Source: DAOTWA01 sp034435955 | GTDB taxonomy: Bacteria; Chloroflexota; Anaerolineae; Anaerolineales; Anaerolineaceae | Direction: 5' to 3' | Assembly: GCA_034435955.1 (NCBI GenBank) | Contig: DAOTWA010000035.1 | Span: 1-64,000 of the forward strand | Length of the DNA stretch: 64,000 nucleotides | Part shown: positions 17,241 to 25,847 of the stretch, one piece after another | How positions within the stretch are numbered: the first letter of the stretch is position 1 | Layout of the letters: each line of letters opens with the position of its first letter | The notes under the pieces: generated by a model | Told to the model about the DNA's origin: nothing | What the model saw: only the letters and a program-made list of their open reading frames with translations | The model's database searches: none | Program-made: the position numbers and the translations under genes

Positions 17241-18485
17241 ATGGAAAAGCGGATCGAACAGTCACGCAGCGGGACGATCCCAGCCATCTGGACTTTCATC
17301 CTGATCGTACTCATCTCGCTGATTATCGCCCTGTTCAATGCGCCCACGGTGGGTGGACCGCGCGCCATGTCATCGGCGGCTGCTTATCTTTCCGAAGTAC
17401 GGCATACCGGCCTGCCATACATCATCGCAGTTGGCATCGGCGCAGCAATACTGGGTTTCTTCGCGGCGAGAGCCGTAAAACAAAGCTGGTCGAACCAGAT
17501 GCGGAGAAACACCCTGTTGACCGGCTACGCTTTTCTGGCACCCTACTTATTGGTGACGCTTACTTTTACGGTCGGCGTGCTCCTGTTCGCGTTGTATATC
17601 TCCTTCACATCGTACGATATCTTTACCCCGCCGGTGTGGATTGGGCTGCAGAATTACGCCCGGGCGTTCCGCGGACTGGTCGATCCAATCCAGAAGGATT
17701 TCATCCAATCGCTGTACAACGTGTTGTGGTACACGATCATCGTGGTGTCTGTGCAGACCTCCTTAGCGATTCTGCTCGCGGTTCTGCTGAACACACCCAT
17801 GCGTTTCCAGCAATTCTTTCGCACTATCTTCTATGCGCCGAGCGTGACCTCGTCCGTGGTCATTACCCTGATTTTCATGTGGCTCTATCTCAAAACCGGT
17901 TACGTGAACTTTGTACTGGCCAAGATTCTGGGTCTGGTAGGGGTTCATTGGGAGGGCATCAGTTGGCTGGGAGATCCGCGCGGATTGATCGAATTGATCG
18001 TCAATGCGTTTGGCGGATCAATCTCGTCTGACCTTTGGTATTTGAAGGGGCCAAGCATCGCCTGGATGTCGATCATGTTCCAGAACATCTATACGACCGT
18101 ACCGACGTTCATGGTCATGTTCCTGGCGGCGCTGCAGGATATCAGCCCGACGTTGTACGAGGCAGCCAGCATCGACGGGGCGAACGGCCGGCAGCAATTT
18201 TTCAAGATCACACTGCCCATGCTGAGGCCGATCATTTTGCTCGTAGTGGTGCTGGGTACGATCGGCGCATTGCAGGTATTCGATCAGGTCTATCTGGCTA
18301 CCCAAGGCGGCCCACTGGGGACTTCGTTGACGCCGATCTACCTCACATTCACCGAAGCCCTCGGCAAACAAGGTCCGATTCGAATGGGTTACGCGATGGC
18401 GCTGGCGTTCACTCTGGCGGTGATCATCTTTGTGATCACGCTGGTGCAACGGCGTATCCTCGAGCGAGGCACCGAGCTGTATTAG
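17241..18485 (+). CDS. ABC sugar transporter permease (MalF type)
   Basis: 414 residues with about eight membrane segments: two extra N-terminal helices (about 12-32 and 58-76), then the six-helix permease core. The cytoplasmic EAA loop that docks the ATPase is clear (EAASIDGANGRQQFFKITLP). The start was set at 17241 because GAGG lies six bases upstream; ATG at 17235 and GTG at 17229 are in-frame alternatives. It pairs with the MalG-type permease that begins ten bases after its stop. Confidence 0.92.
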   Translation: MEKRIEQSRSGTIPAIWTFILIVLISLIIALFNAPTVGGPRAMSSAAAYLSEVRHTGLPYIIAVGIGAAILGFFAARAVKQSWSNQMRRNTLLTGYAFLAPYLLVTLTFTVGVLLFALYISFTSYDIFTPPVWIGLQNYARAFRGLVDPIQKDFIQSLYNVLWYTIIVVSVQTSLAILLAVLLNTPMRFQQFFRTIFYAPSVTSSVVITLIFMWLYLKTGYVNFVLAKILGLVGVHWEGISWLGDPRGLIELIVNAFGGSISSDLWYLKGPSIAWMSIMFQNIYTTVPTFMVMFLAALQDISPTLYEAASIDGANGRQQFFKITLPMLRPIILLVVVLGTIGALQVFDQVYLATQGGPLGTSLTPIYLTFTEALGKQGPIRMGYAMALAFTLAVIIFVITLVQRRILERGTELY

Positions 18486-18495
18486 GAGGTGCATA

Positions 18496-19389
18496 ATGGA
18501 CACCACAGTAGAAAAAACGCTCGTAACCACACCTCGCGTAATCGGAAAGCCGGCCAGCTTTTACATCGGCCAGACGTTGCGTTACCTGCTTTACCTCCTG
18601 ATCGGGCTGGTCATGTTCACGCCTTTCATCCTGGCATTCCTTGGGTCGTTCAAGACCGACGCGGAAATTACCGCCTACCCACCCAAGTTTCTCCCGGCGA
18701 AATGGCTGGTGCAGAATTGGGTGACGGTGTGGAAGACCGACATTGGCCAAGGCGGAACTTTCCCACGCTGGCTGTTTAACACTTCGTTTCTTTCGGTGAC
18801 GCTCGCATTCCTGCGCGTCATCTTTTGTTCGCTGGCCGCTTACTCGTTTGCGCGCATGAACTTCCCCGGCAAGGACCTGGCGTTCACTTTCATGCTGAGT
18901 ACGATGATGATCCCAGACGCTGTCAAGCTGATCCCGGCTTACGTGCTGATGACCAAATTGAAGCTGATCAACACCTTCTGGTCGTTGATCCTGCCAGGGA
19001 TCGTGGATGCGGGGAGCATTTTCCTGTTGACTCAGTTTTTCAAAACCATCCCAAAGGATCTGGAAGAGGCGGCCTTCATCGACGGGGCGGGCCACTTTCA
19101 GATCTACCGCACAGTGATTCTGCCCCTGGCGCGGCCGGCGCTGCTGACCGTCTTCATCCTGCAATTTCAGGGAGCATGGAACGATTTCCTGAAACCGCTG
19201 CTTTATCTAAATACTCCGGACAAGTACGTATTGAACGTGGCGCTGTCGATCTTCCAGCAGCAGTACAAAGCGCAGTGGAATCTGACCCTGGTCGGGGCAA
19301 TGGTGAACGCGATCCCAATCCTGATCTTGTTTTTCATCTTCAGCCGGTATTACATCCAGGGCGTGGCCTACACCGGCGTCAAGGGATAA
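18496..19389 (+). CDS. ABC sugar transporter permease (MalG type)
   Basis: 297 residues, six membrane segments, with the EAA loop EEAAFIDGAGHFQIYRTVILP and the binding-protein-dependent transport signature. GGAGGTG precedes the ATG. Forms the translocation channel with the preceding permease. No ATP-binding subunit gene follows or precedes, so the pair must use an ATPase encoded elsewhere, as MsmX-type shared ATPases do in other bacteria. Confidence 0.93.
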   Translation: MDTTVEKTLVTTPRVIGKPASFYIGQTLRYLLYLLIGLVMFTPFILAFLGSFKTDAEITAYPPKFLPAKWLVQNWVTVWKTDIGQGGTFPRWLFNTSFLSVTLAFLRVIFCSLAAYSFARMNFPGKDLAFTFMLSTMMIPDAVKLIPAYVLMTKLKLINTFWSLILPGIVDAGSIFLLTQFFKTIPKDLEEAAFIDGAGHFQIYRTVILPLARPALLTVFILQFQGAWNDFLKPLLYLNTPDKYVLNVALSIFQQQYKAQWNLTLVGAMVNAIPILILFFIFSRYYIQGVAYTGVKG

Positions 19390-19416
19390 ACCAACGGATA
19401 AAGGATTTCGACCGCC

Positions 19417-20064
19417 GTGGGATCACTTCAGAGCGCCGTTCGAGTGGTACGCGCTGGTCTGTCTGCCGTGTGGAGTGATCTTTGGACGGCGTTGGTATGC
19501 GAGTTCATATGGCTGCTTTCGATTGCATTGATCCTGCCCGCACCTCCGGCCACGGTGGCGCTATTTTACTTCACCAACCGGCAAGCTCACGGCGAGGTCG
19601 CCGGGCTGGGCGATTTCTGGGAAGGGCTGCGGCGCTACTGGCTACCAGCCTGGCGGTGGGGAGCGGTCAACCTGGTCATGCTTCTGATCTTGGGCGGAGA
19701 CATTTACCTGCTCAACAAAGGCCAGATGACCGCTTTGAACTACTTCCTGCAGGGCTTTTATCTGGTATGCCTGACGGGCTGGGTGATCATTCAGTTCTAC
19801 ACGCTGCCATTCCTGCTGGAGCAGGAAAAACCGGCGGTTTTTACGGCATTGCGGAATGGGGCCCTTATGTTCGCACGCAATCCGGGGTTCACATTATGGG
19901 TCATTCTCCTGCTCCTGCTGCTGTGCGCAGCCGGGACGGTTCTTTTCCTGCTCAGCCTTGGGTTCGGAGGTGCGCTGGTGGCAGCAACGGGTAATCGGGC
20001 GGTACTGGACCGGCTGGCGGTCCAAATTTCTGACAAATCAGGTAAAAACCGAGAGGACCTTTAA
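19417..20064 (+). CDS. YesL-like (DUF624) membrane protein
   Basis: 215 residues with about five membrane segments; the N-terminal pattern (long amphipathic start, LVCEFIWLLSIALILPAPPATVALFY) and overall length match the YesL/DUF624 family, whose genes commonly lie beside carbohydrate ABC importers. Molecular role unknown. The start is GTG at 19417, with AAGGA about a dozen bases upstream. It sits between the permeases and the phosphorylase in one operon, which fits an accessory role in uptake. Confidence 0.72.
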   Translation: MGSLQSAVRVVRAGLSAVWSDLWTALVCEFIWLLSIALILPAPPATVALFYFTNRQAHGEVAGLGDFWEGLRRYWLPAWRWGAVNLVMLLILGGDIYLLNKGQMTALNYFLQGFYLVCLTGWVIIQFYTLPFLLEQEKPAVFTALRNGALMFARNPGFTLWVILLLLLLCAAGTVLFLLSLGFGGALVAATGNRAVLDRLAVQISDKSGKNREDL

Positions 20065-20089
20065 TCGGTCGGGGAGGATTTTAACGTTT

Positions 20090-22279
20090 ATGAGCAGTGA
20101 CCCCCTCTGGCACGTACGCGAGACGGAATTCGATCCTGCACGACTGGCAAGCAGCGAGACCATCTTCACCATCGGGAATGGTTATCTGGGGACGCGCGGC
20201 GCCTTCGAAGAGACTTATCCAGGCGAGACGAGGGCGACCTTCGTGCATGGGGTATTCGATGACGCCCCGGTTTTCTTCACCGAACTGGTCAACGCACCAG
20301 ACTGGCTGGAATTGAGCGTCTACGTGGACGGCGAGGAGTTTGGCATGCAGCGCGGGCAGGTACTCTCGTATCTGCGCGAGTTGGATTTACGCACCGGTTT
20401 ATTGACCCGCACGGTGCACTGGCGCAGTCCACAAGGCTGCACGGTTGAGTTGAAATTCGAACGCTTTGCCAGTCTGGCTGATCCTCATTTGCTGTGCCTG
20501 CGCGTGACGGTCACTGCACTGGATGCGGCCGCGCCGATCGAGGTGCGCGCAGGCATCGACGGCTGCCCGGATAATCTCGGCCTCGCGCATTGGGAAACCC
20601 TGGATCAGGAGGCGGGAGAACACTGGGCCTGGCTGATGAGCCGGACGCGGACGAGCGGAATTCGGCTGGCGATGGGCATGCGCTTGCACGTGGAAGGCGC
20701 GGTTGAGGCGCACCAATCAGGGTGCAGCGCCCGGCGGCACCCCACCCTCTCGGCGAGATGGACGGCGCGCAGCGGACAGCCGGTTACAGTCGAGAAGGAC
20801 GTTTACGTATACACATCGCGCGAGGAAGCCGATCCCGCCGCAGCCGTGCGCCGCCGACTGGAGGAATCCTCCGCGCCGGTTTGGACCTCTGCATGGAACA
20901 GCCACGCCAGCCGATGGGAGCAGGAGTGGCGGGTCAGCGATGTGGTGGTGGAGGGCGACGACGAAGCACAACTGGCGCTGCGCTTCTCCATTTACCACCT
21001 GCTGATCGCTGCGCCGCGGCATGATGAGCGCGTCAGCATTGGGGCGCGCACGCTGAGCGGTTATGGCTACCGTGGACACGTGTTCTGGGACACGGACACC
21101 TTCATTCTGCCCTTTTTCACCTATACCCAGCCGGCCATCGCACGCAACCTGGTTTCTTATCGCTGGCACACGCTGGACGGGGCGCGCAGAAAGGCGCGCA
21201 GGAACGGCTACGCTGGCGCGCAGTACGCCTGGGAAAGCGCCGACACCGGCGACGAGGTCACTCCTACCTGGGTGATTCACCCATCCGAGCCGACAGAGCT
21301 GGTGCGCATCTGGACGGGCGACATCGAGATTCACATCACGGCCGATGTAGCGTATGGAGTATGGCAATACTGGCGACTGAGCGGCGATGACGAGTTCATG
21401 CAGGAGCGCGGCGCAGATATTCTGATCGAAACGGCCCGATTTTGGGCATCGCGGGCAGAATGGGACGCAAAACACAACCGTTATCAGTTCCGCGACGTGA
21501 TCGGGCCGGATGAATACCACGACCACGTACACAACTCGGCATTTACCAACTATATGGCGCGCTGGAATCTGCGCACGGCGGCAGAACTGGTGGCCCAACA
21601 CCCTGAGGTGAGCGCCGCTGCAGCCAGGCGGTTGGGGCTTTCTGCAAATGAGCGCAAAAGATGGGAAGAAGTAAGCGCAAAGCTGTACTGCCCTTATGAC
21701 GCGACAACCGGTCTGATTGAACAATTCGAGGGCTATTTCAATTTGAAGGATGTCCCCCTGGCGGATCTGGAACCGCGCACGCAGTCGGCGCAATCCTTGC
21801 TGGGGATCGAGGGGGTGGCGCAAACACAGATTATCAAGCAGCCGGATGTGTTAATGATGATGCATCTGCTGCCGGAGCAGTTCAGCGAACGGGATTTGCG
21901 CGCCAATTACGATTATTACACCCCGCGCACCGACCTGACTTACGGTTCCTCCCTGGGACCGGCCATTCAAACGATCATAGCGTGCGAGGTCGGTGACATG
22001 GAAGGCGCCTACGAGAATTTTATGCGCGCGGCGCGCGCAGATCTGAAGGATGTGCGCGGCAACGCCGGCGATGGCATCCACGGGGCTTCGGCAGGCGGAT
22101 TATGGCAGGCGGCCGTCTTCGGCTTCGCCGGTCTGCGGCTTACCCCAACCGGCTGGGTGCTCAGGCCGCGTCTGCCGGGGCACTGGCGGCGGCTTCGCTT
22201 CAATTTCGTCTACCGCGGGCAGCCGGTCAGCGTTGACCTGCCAGCGCAAGTGGAAGTGGATAGCGAGGTCGGCACGTGA
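20090..22279 (+). CDS. Glycoside hydrolase family 65 disaccharide phosphorylase
   Basis: 729 residues, an inverting phosphorylase of the maltose/kojibiose/trehalose/nigerose group: alpha-glucoside + Pi gives beta-glucose 1-phosphate + sugar. The N-terminal super-sandwich domain starts with the family signature (ETIFTIGNGYLGTRG). The (alpha/alpha)6 barrel carries the general acid E475 in GPDEYH and the substrate-binding KQPDV (K583). The phosphate-site loop reads GSSLGPAIQ at 619-627, where the family usually ends in His; here residue 627 is Gln. The start at 20090 follows GGGGAGG. The beta-PGM gene overlaps its stop by four bases, supporting a phosphorylase over a hydrolase. The glucosidic linkage used cannot be told from sequence alone. 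Confidence 0.9.
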   Translation: MSSDPLWHVRETEFDPARLASSETIFTIGNGYLGTRGAFEETYPGETRATFVHGVFDDAPVFFTELVNAPDWLELSVYVDGEEFGMQRGQVLSYLRELDLRTGLLTRTVHWRSPQGCTVELKFERFASLADPHLLCLRVTVTALDAAAPIEVRAGIDGCPDNLGLAHWETLDQEAGEHWAWLMSRTRTSGIRLAMGMRLHVEGAVEAHQSGCSARRHPTLSARWTARSGQPVTVEKDVYVYTSREEADPAAAVRRRLEESSAPVWTSAWNSHASRWEQEWRVSDVVVEGDDEAQLALRFSIYHLLIAAPRHDERVSIGARTLSGYGYRGHVFWDTDTFILPFFTYTQPAIARNLVSYRWHTLDGARRKARRNGYAGAQYAWESADTGDEVTPTWVIHPSEPTELVRIWTGDIEIHITADVAYGVWQYWRLSGDDEFMQERGADILIETARFWASRAEWDAKHNRYQFRDVIGPDEYHDHVHNSAFTNYMARWNLRTAAELVAQHPEVSAAAARRLGLSANERKRWEEVSAKLYCPYDATTGLIEQFEGYFNLKDVPLADLEPRTQSAQSLLGIEGVAQTQIIKQPDVLMMMHLLPEQFSERDLRANYDYYTPRTDLTYGSSLGPAIQTIIACEVGDMEGAYENFMRAARADLKDVRGNAGDGIHGASAGGLWQAAVFGFAGLRLTPTGWVLRPRLPGHWRRLRFNFVYRGQPVSVDLPAQVEVDSEVGT

Positions 22280-22938
22280 TTGGCGCGTTTCTTTTCGATC
22301 TGGATGGGGTACTGACCGACACCTCAGAGCTTCACTTTCAGGCGTGGAAGCGGCTGGCGGATGAGCTCGGCATCCCGTTCACGCGCGAGGATAACGAAGC
22401 GCTGCGGGGCATCTCGCGCGGCGAATCGCTCAAGCTGCTGCTCAAAGGGCGGCCCGTCAGCGAACGGCAGGCCCAGGAGTGGGCGGATCGGAAGAACTCT
22501 TATTACCAGGCAATGATCGAAAAGATGACGCCGGCCGACCTGCTTCCGGGAGCCCGTGAGCTTTTGCTGGAGACCCGCGCGGCGAAAATCAAGATAGCGG
22601 TCGTTTCCTCCAGCCGCAACGCGCACAGGGTGGCAGACCGGCTGGAACTGTGGCCATACATCGACGCGCTTGTGGACGGTGCCAGCGGCGCGCGGAGCAA
22701 ACCCGCGCCCGATCTGTTCTTGCTAGGCGCGCAGCAGGTGGGTGTGCCGCCAGCGGAATGTGTGGTATTCGAGGATGCGGCCTCGGGCATCGAAGCGGCC
22801 AAAGCAGGCGGTATGCGCGCGGTTGGTTTGGGACCCATCGAGCGGGTCGGCAAAGCCGACCTGGTATTAACGAGCCTGGAGGGGGTGCACTTGAAAGATA
22901 TTCTCGCGGGATTGGGGGAGGCCGGCCCGCCAAATTGA
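22276..22938 (+). CDS. pgmB: Beta-phosphoglucomutase (HAD superfamily)
   Basis: 220 residues. Converts the beta-glucose 1-phosphate made by GH65 into glucose 6-phosphate. HAD motif I is DLDGVLTDT, with nucleophile D8 and acid/base D10; motif II VVSSSRNA, the motif III lysine KPAPD and motif IV FEDAASGIEAA are all present, with a helical cap between residues 15 and 90. The GTG start lies in a GTGA overlap with the GH65 stop, a sign of translational coupling. Last gene of the sugar operon. Confidence 0.93.
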   Translation: MIGAFLFDLDGVLTDTSELHFQAWKRLADELGIPFTREDNEALRGISRGESLKLLLKGRPVSERQAQEWADRKNSYYQAMIEKMTPADLLPGARELLLETRAAKIKIAVVSSSRNAHRVADRLELWPYIDALVDGASGARSKPAPDLFLLGAQQVGVPPAECVVFEDAASGIEAAKAGGMRAVGLGPIERVGKADLVLTSLEGVHLKDILAGLGEAGPPN

Positions 22939-22996
22939 GCGTTCTTACAGGTAGCCACCGGATGATGAGGGCGGATCCTGGCGGCCTTTGGTAAGT

Positions 22997-23040
22997 CAGG
23001 CGCTTTCCCGGACAATTTCTGAGGAAAGCGCCTGGCATTT
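22997..23040 (+). terminator. Hairpin terminator of the sugar operon
   Basis: CAGGCGCTTTCC (22997-23008) pairs perfectly with GGAAAGCGCCTG (23023-23034); a short TTTT follows at 23037-23040. It lies 58 bases after the beta-PGM stop. Confidence 0.6.
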
Positions 23041-23053
23041 TCATGGGGATAAA

Positions 23054-23083
23054 TTGAAAGGATGAGCTGAACGGCAGTATAAT
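23054..23083 (+). promoter_or_regulatory. Promoter for the small downstream gene
   Basis: TTGAAA (23054-23059), 18-base spacer, perfect TATAAT (23078-23083). The start is predicted near 23090, 31 bases before the ATG at 23121. Confidence 0.7.
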
Positions 23084-23120
23084 TTTTTCATTATGCGGGC
23101 AGTCCGAGGGCGAGAAACCG

Positions 23121-23348
23121 ATGCGCGACTCACTGGAAGAATTCTGGGAAGAGCTGCTTTCGCGCCAACCGGAGCGCATCTGGGAGGCATTTTCAGAACT
23201 ACAGGAAAGCGACAAGGAAGCGGTGCTGGTGCACCTGCGGCGCATGTCCCGCGAGGAGGGCTGGCATCCCGAACAGCGCCGCTCCGCGCGGGCAGCCCTG
23301 GCGGCCTTGAGCGCCAGACGCGCCAGGCATCCAAAGTCAGATTCCTGA
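23121..23348 (+). CDS. Small hypothetical protein
   Basis: 75 residues, strongly helical and charged (many E, R and A), no cysteine, no signal peptide or membrane segment. I do not recognise a family. It is supported as a gene by the good promoter at 23054-23083, a GAGGG sequence ten bases before the ATG, and its position 30 bases ahead of the MazG-like gene in the same direction. A different frame starting at 23093 is also open but has a less natural composition. Confidence 0.5.
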   Translation: MRDSLEEFWEELLSRQPERIWEAFSELQESDKEAVLVHLRRMSREEGWHPEQRRSARAALAALSARRARHPKSDS

Positions 23349-23378
23349 GCCTGAATGGAAGGCGAAACGGGTATAATC

Positions 23379-23708
23379 ATGCAACTTTCTGAACTGACCG
23401 AGGCCATGCAGCATTTCGTGAGGGCGAAGGGATGGAACGAAGGCAGCAGCCAGCGTCCACAGACGCCGCGCAACCTGGCAATCTCATTGTGTTTGGAGGC
23501 GGGTGAAGTGTTGGAACATTTCCAGTGGAGAGATGAGGCGGATAATGCGCAGGCGCTGGCGAGCGAGCTGGCCGATGTGAGTCTGTATCTGCTGCAACTG
23601 GCGAGCGTATGTGGAATCGATCTGGAAAAGGCCATTTTGGATAAACTGGATATCAATTACGGGCGAGAATGGGAGCCGCGCGAGAAAAAGGAGGGTCAGG
23701 GAAGCTGA
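23379..23708 (+). CDS. MazG-like nucleotide pyrophosphohydrolase
   Basis: 109 residues of the compact all-alpha NTP pyrophosphatase fold (RS21-C6/iMazG group), which hydrolyses non-canonical or excess (d)NTPs to monophosphates. The metal-binding acidic motifs are visible as EAGEVLEHFQW (residues 43-53) and ELADVSLYLLQL. Start 23379 (MQLSELTEAM) is chosen on family grounds over an upstream in-frame ATG at 23355. The C-terminal tail is basic and loosely ordered. A second, larger MazG is encoded at 49328-50794. Confidence 0.85.
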   Translation: MQLSELTEAMQHFVRAKGWNEGSSQRPQTPRNLAISLCLEAGEVLEHFQWRDEADNAQALASELADVSLYLLQLASVCGIDLEKAILDKLDINYGREWEPREKKEGQGS

Positions 23709-23869
23709 AGATGGGGCAACGACGGGACTTCGCAAAGTATTTCTGGAAATGGAAGTTCGGCCGAATATCCGATCGGTGCGTGAATCCGTATAACGGATCG
23801 TCGACAAGGCTGCATGGGCAGGACGCTGGCGACGCAGGTCGAGCGTAAATCTTATCATCGGAAGAGTTT

Positions 23870-24415
23870 ATGAACATTTCTGTATTCGGTGGATCACAGC
23901 CGCGGCCGGGTGAACCGGCCTACGAAGAGGCCCGCCGGCTGGGTTACCTGCTGGGATCAGCAGGGCACACCCTCCTGACGGGTGGGTACATTGGAACGAT
24001 GGAGGCAGTGTCTCGCGGGGCGGCGGAAGCCGGAGCGCACGTCATCGGCGTGACCTGCGAAGAGATCGAGCGCTTCCGGCCGGGCGGCCACAATCCATGG
24101 GTCATGGAGGAGCGGCGCTACGTGACTTTGCGCGAGCGCCTGGGGGCGCTGATCGACGGCTGCCAGGCGGCCATAGCCCTGCCGGGCGGGGTGGGTACGC
24201 TGACGGAAATCGCATTATTCTGGAATCATCTGGTCATTCGCGCGATGGAGCCCAAGCCGCTCATCCTGGTCGGCGCGGGCTGGAAGACAACCTTCGACGT
24301 CTTTTTCCAGCAATTGGGCAATTACATGAACAGCCACGATAGAGACTTACTGTCTTTCGCAGCCGACGTGGATACCGCGGTCAATCATCTTTCGGTTTAT
24401 GGAAGGGTGCAATGA
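23870..24415 (+). CDS. LOG-family / TIGR00725-like Rossmann protein
   Basis: 181 residues. The signature PGGVGTLTE near residue 106 and the glycine-rich N-terminal strand (ISVFGGSQ) identify the family loosely called lysine-decarboxylase-like. Related LOG proteins hydrolyse cytokinin nucleotides, releasing the base and ribose 5-phosphate. A nucleotide phosphoribohydrolase role is plausible but unproven. Its stop overlaps the proS start (ATGA at 24412-24415), so the two are probably translationally coupled. Confidence 0.8.
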   Translation: MNISVFGGSQPRPGEPAYEEARRLGYLLGSAGHTLLTGGYIGTMEAVSRGAAEAGAHVIGVTCEEIERFRPGGHNPWVMEERRYVTLRERLGALIDGCQAAIALPGGVGTLTEIALFWNHLVIRAMEPKPLILVGAGWKTTFDVFFQQLGNYMNSHDRDLLSFAADVDTAVNHLSVYGRVQ

Positions 24416-25845
24416 GCGACGAAAAACTCCCCACACGAAGCGAAAACTTTTCGGAGTGGTACAACCAGGTGGTGCTGCGGGCCGAGCTGGCCGACTACGC
24501 GCCGGTGCGAGGCTGTATGGTGGTTCGGCCATACGGCTGGGCGCTGTGGGAAAACATCCAGCAATCCCTTGACCGGCGCTTCAAGGCCAGCGGGCACGTC
24601 AACGCCGCCTTTCCACTCTTTATCCCAATGTCGTTCATGGAGAAGGAGAAAGAGCACGTCGAAGGGTTTTCGCCCGAGCTGGCGGTGGTGACCATCGGCG
24701 GCGGAGAGAAGCTCGAAGAACCGTTGGTGGTGCGGCCTACCTCCGAAACGGTCATCGGCTATATGTATTCGAAGTGGATCAAGTCGTACCGCGATCTGCC
24801 GGTGCTGATCAACCAATGGGGCAACGTGGTACGCTGGGAGCTGCGCACGCGCCTGTTCCTGCGTACACTGGAGTTCTACTGGCAGGAGGGCCATACGGCC
24901 CATGCGACCAAGGAAGAAGCCGAGGAGGAGACCCGCCGCATGCTGGACACCTACACTCGCTTCGCCATTGACGAAGCAGCCGTACCGGTGATCCCCGGGC
25001 GGAAGAGTGAAACGGAGAAATTTGCCGGCGCGGTGCGCTCCTACTCTATCGAAGCGATGATGGGCGATACCCGCGCACTGCAGGCCGGCACATCGCACAA
25101 TCTGGGGCAGAATTTCGCCCGCGCGTTCGATATCCAGTACCTGGACCAGAAAAATCAGCTCCAATACTGCTGGACGACTTCCTGGGGGCTATCCACCCGC
25201 TTCATTGGCGCGATCATCATGACCCATGGGGACGACCAGGGGCTGGTGCTACCGCCCCGACTGGCCCCGATCCAGATCGTGGTCGTACCGATCTACCGAA
25301 ACGATGAAGAGAAATCCCGGGTGGCGCCAATCGTCGAGCGCCTGCGCCATGAGCTTGGCGCTTTTCGCCTGCACGTGGACGAGCGCAGCGAAGTGACGCC
25401 GGGCTTCAAATTCAACGATTGGGAGCTGCGCGGCGTGCCCCTGCGCATCGAGGTCGGGCCCAAGGATGTCCAGCGCGGGGTAGTGACGCTGAGCCGGCGC
25501 GATCAACCCGGGCGCGAGGGCAAATCTACACTGCCGGTCGAGGGTCTGGCCGGCGCCGCGACGAAACTGTTGGACGACATCCACAGCGCGATGCACAAGC
25601 GGGCGGAAGCCTTCCGCGACGAGCACATCTTCGATCCGAAGGATTATGAGGAATTCAAGGAGGTCGTCCAGCACGGATGGGCATTCTCGTGGTGGTGCGG
25701 TCGTGCGGAGTGCGAGGCTGAAATCAAAGCGGAGACGAAAGCCACCACACGCTGCATCCCGCTGGAACAGCCAGGGGGGAGCGGGCAATGCATCCACTGC
25801 GGTCAGCCCGCCGCCGAGAAGGCCTATTTCGCCCGGGCATATTGA
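24412..25845 (+). CDS. proS: Prolyl-tRNA synthetase, archaeal/eukaryotic type
   Basis: 477 residues. Charges tRNA-Pro. Class II motifs are present: motif 2 region RTRLFLRTLEFYWQEGHT, PTSETVIGYMYSKW and motif 3 GDDQGLVLPPRLAPIQ. An anticodon-binding domain follows, then the C-terminal zinc-type extension with CGRAEC and CIHC, ending in the characteristic tyrosine (YFARAY). The bacterial-type editing insertion is absent, so this is the shorter form also found in Thermus, Deinococcus and Chloroflexota. It overlaps the LOG gene by four bases. Confidence 0.95.
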   Translation: MSDEKLPTRSENFSEWYNQVVLRAELADYAPVRGCMVVRPYGWALWENIQQSLDRRFKASGHVNAAFPLFIPMSFMEKEKEHVEGFSPELAVVTIGGGEKLEEPLVVRPTSETVIGYMYSKWIKSYRDLPVLINQWGNVVRWELRTRLFLRTLEFYWQEGHTAHATKEEAEEETRRMLDTYTRFAIDEAAVPVIPGRKSETEKFAGAVRSYSIEAMMGDTRALQAGTSHNLGQNFARAFDIQYLDQKNQLQYCWTTSWGLSTRFIGAIIMTHGDDQGLVLPPRLAPIQIVVVPIYRNDEEKSRVAPIVERLRHELGAFRLHVDERSEVTPGFKFNDWELRGVPLRIEVGPKDVQRGVVTLSRRDQPGREGKSTLPVEGLAGAATKLLDDIHSAMHKRAEAFRDEHIFDPKDYEEFKEVVQHGWAFSWWCGRAECEAEIKAETKATTRCIPLEQPGGSGQCIHCGQPAAEKAYFARAY

Positions 25846-25847
25846 GC

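Noticed and set aside
23372..23377. TATAAT one base ahead of the MazG-like ATG at 23379 as a leaderless promoter
   Set aside because: Transcription would begin about seven bases after the hexamer, inside the gene, so it cannot serve this start.
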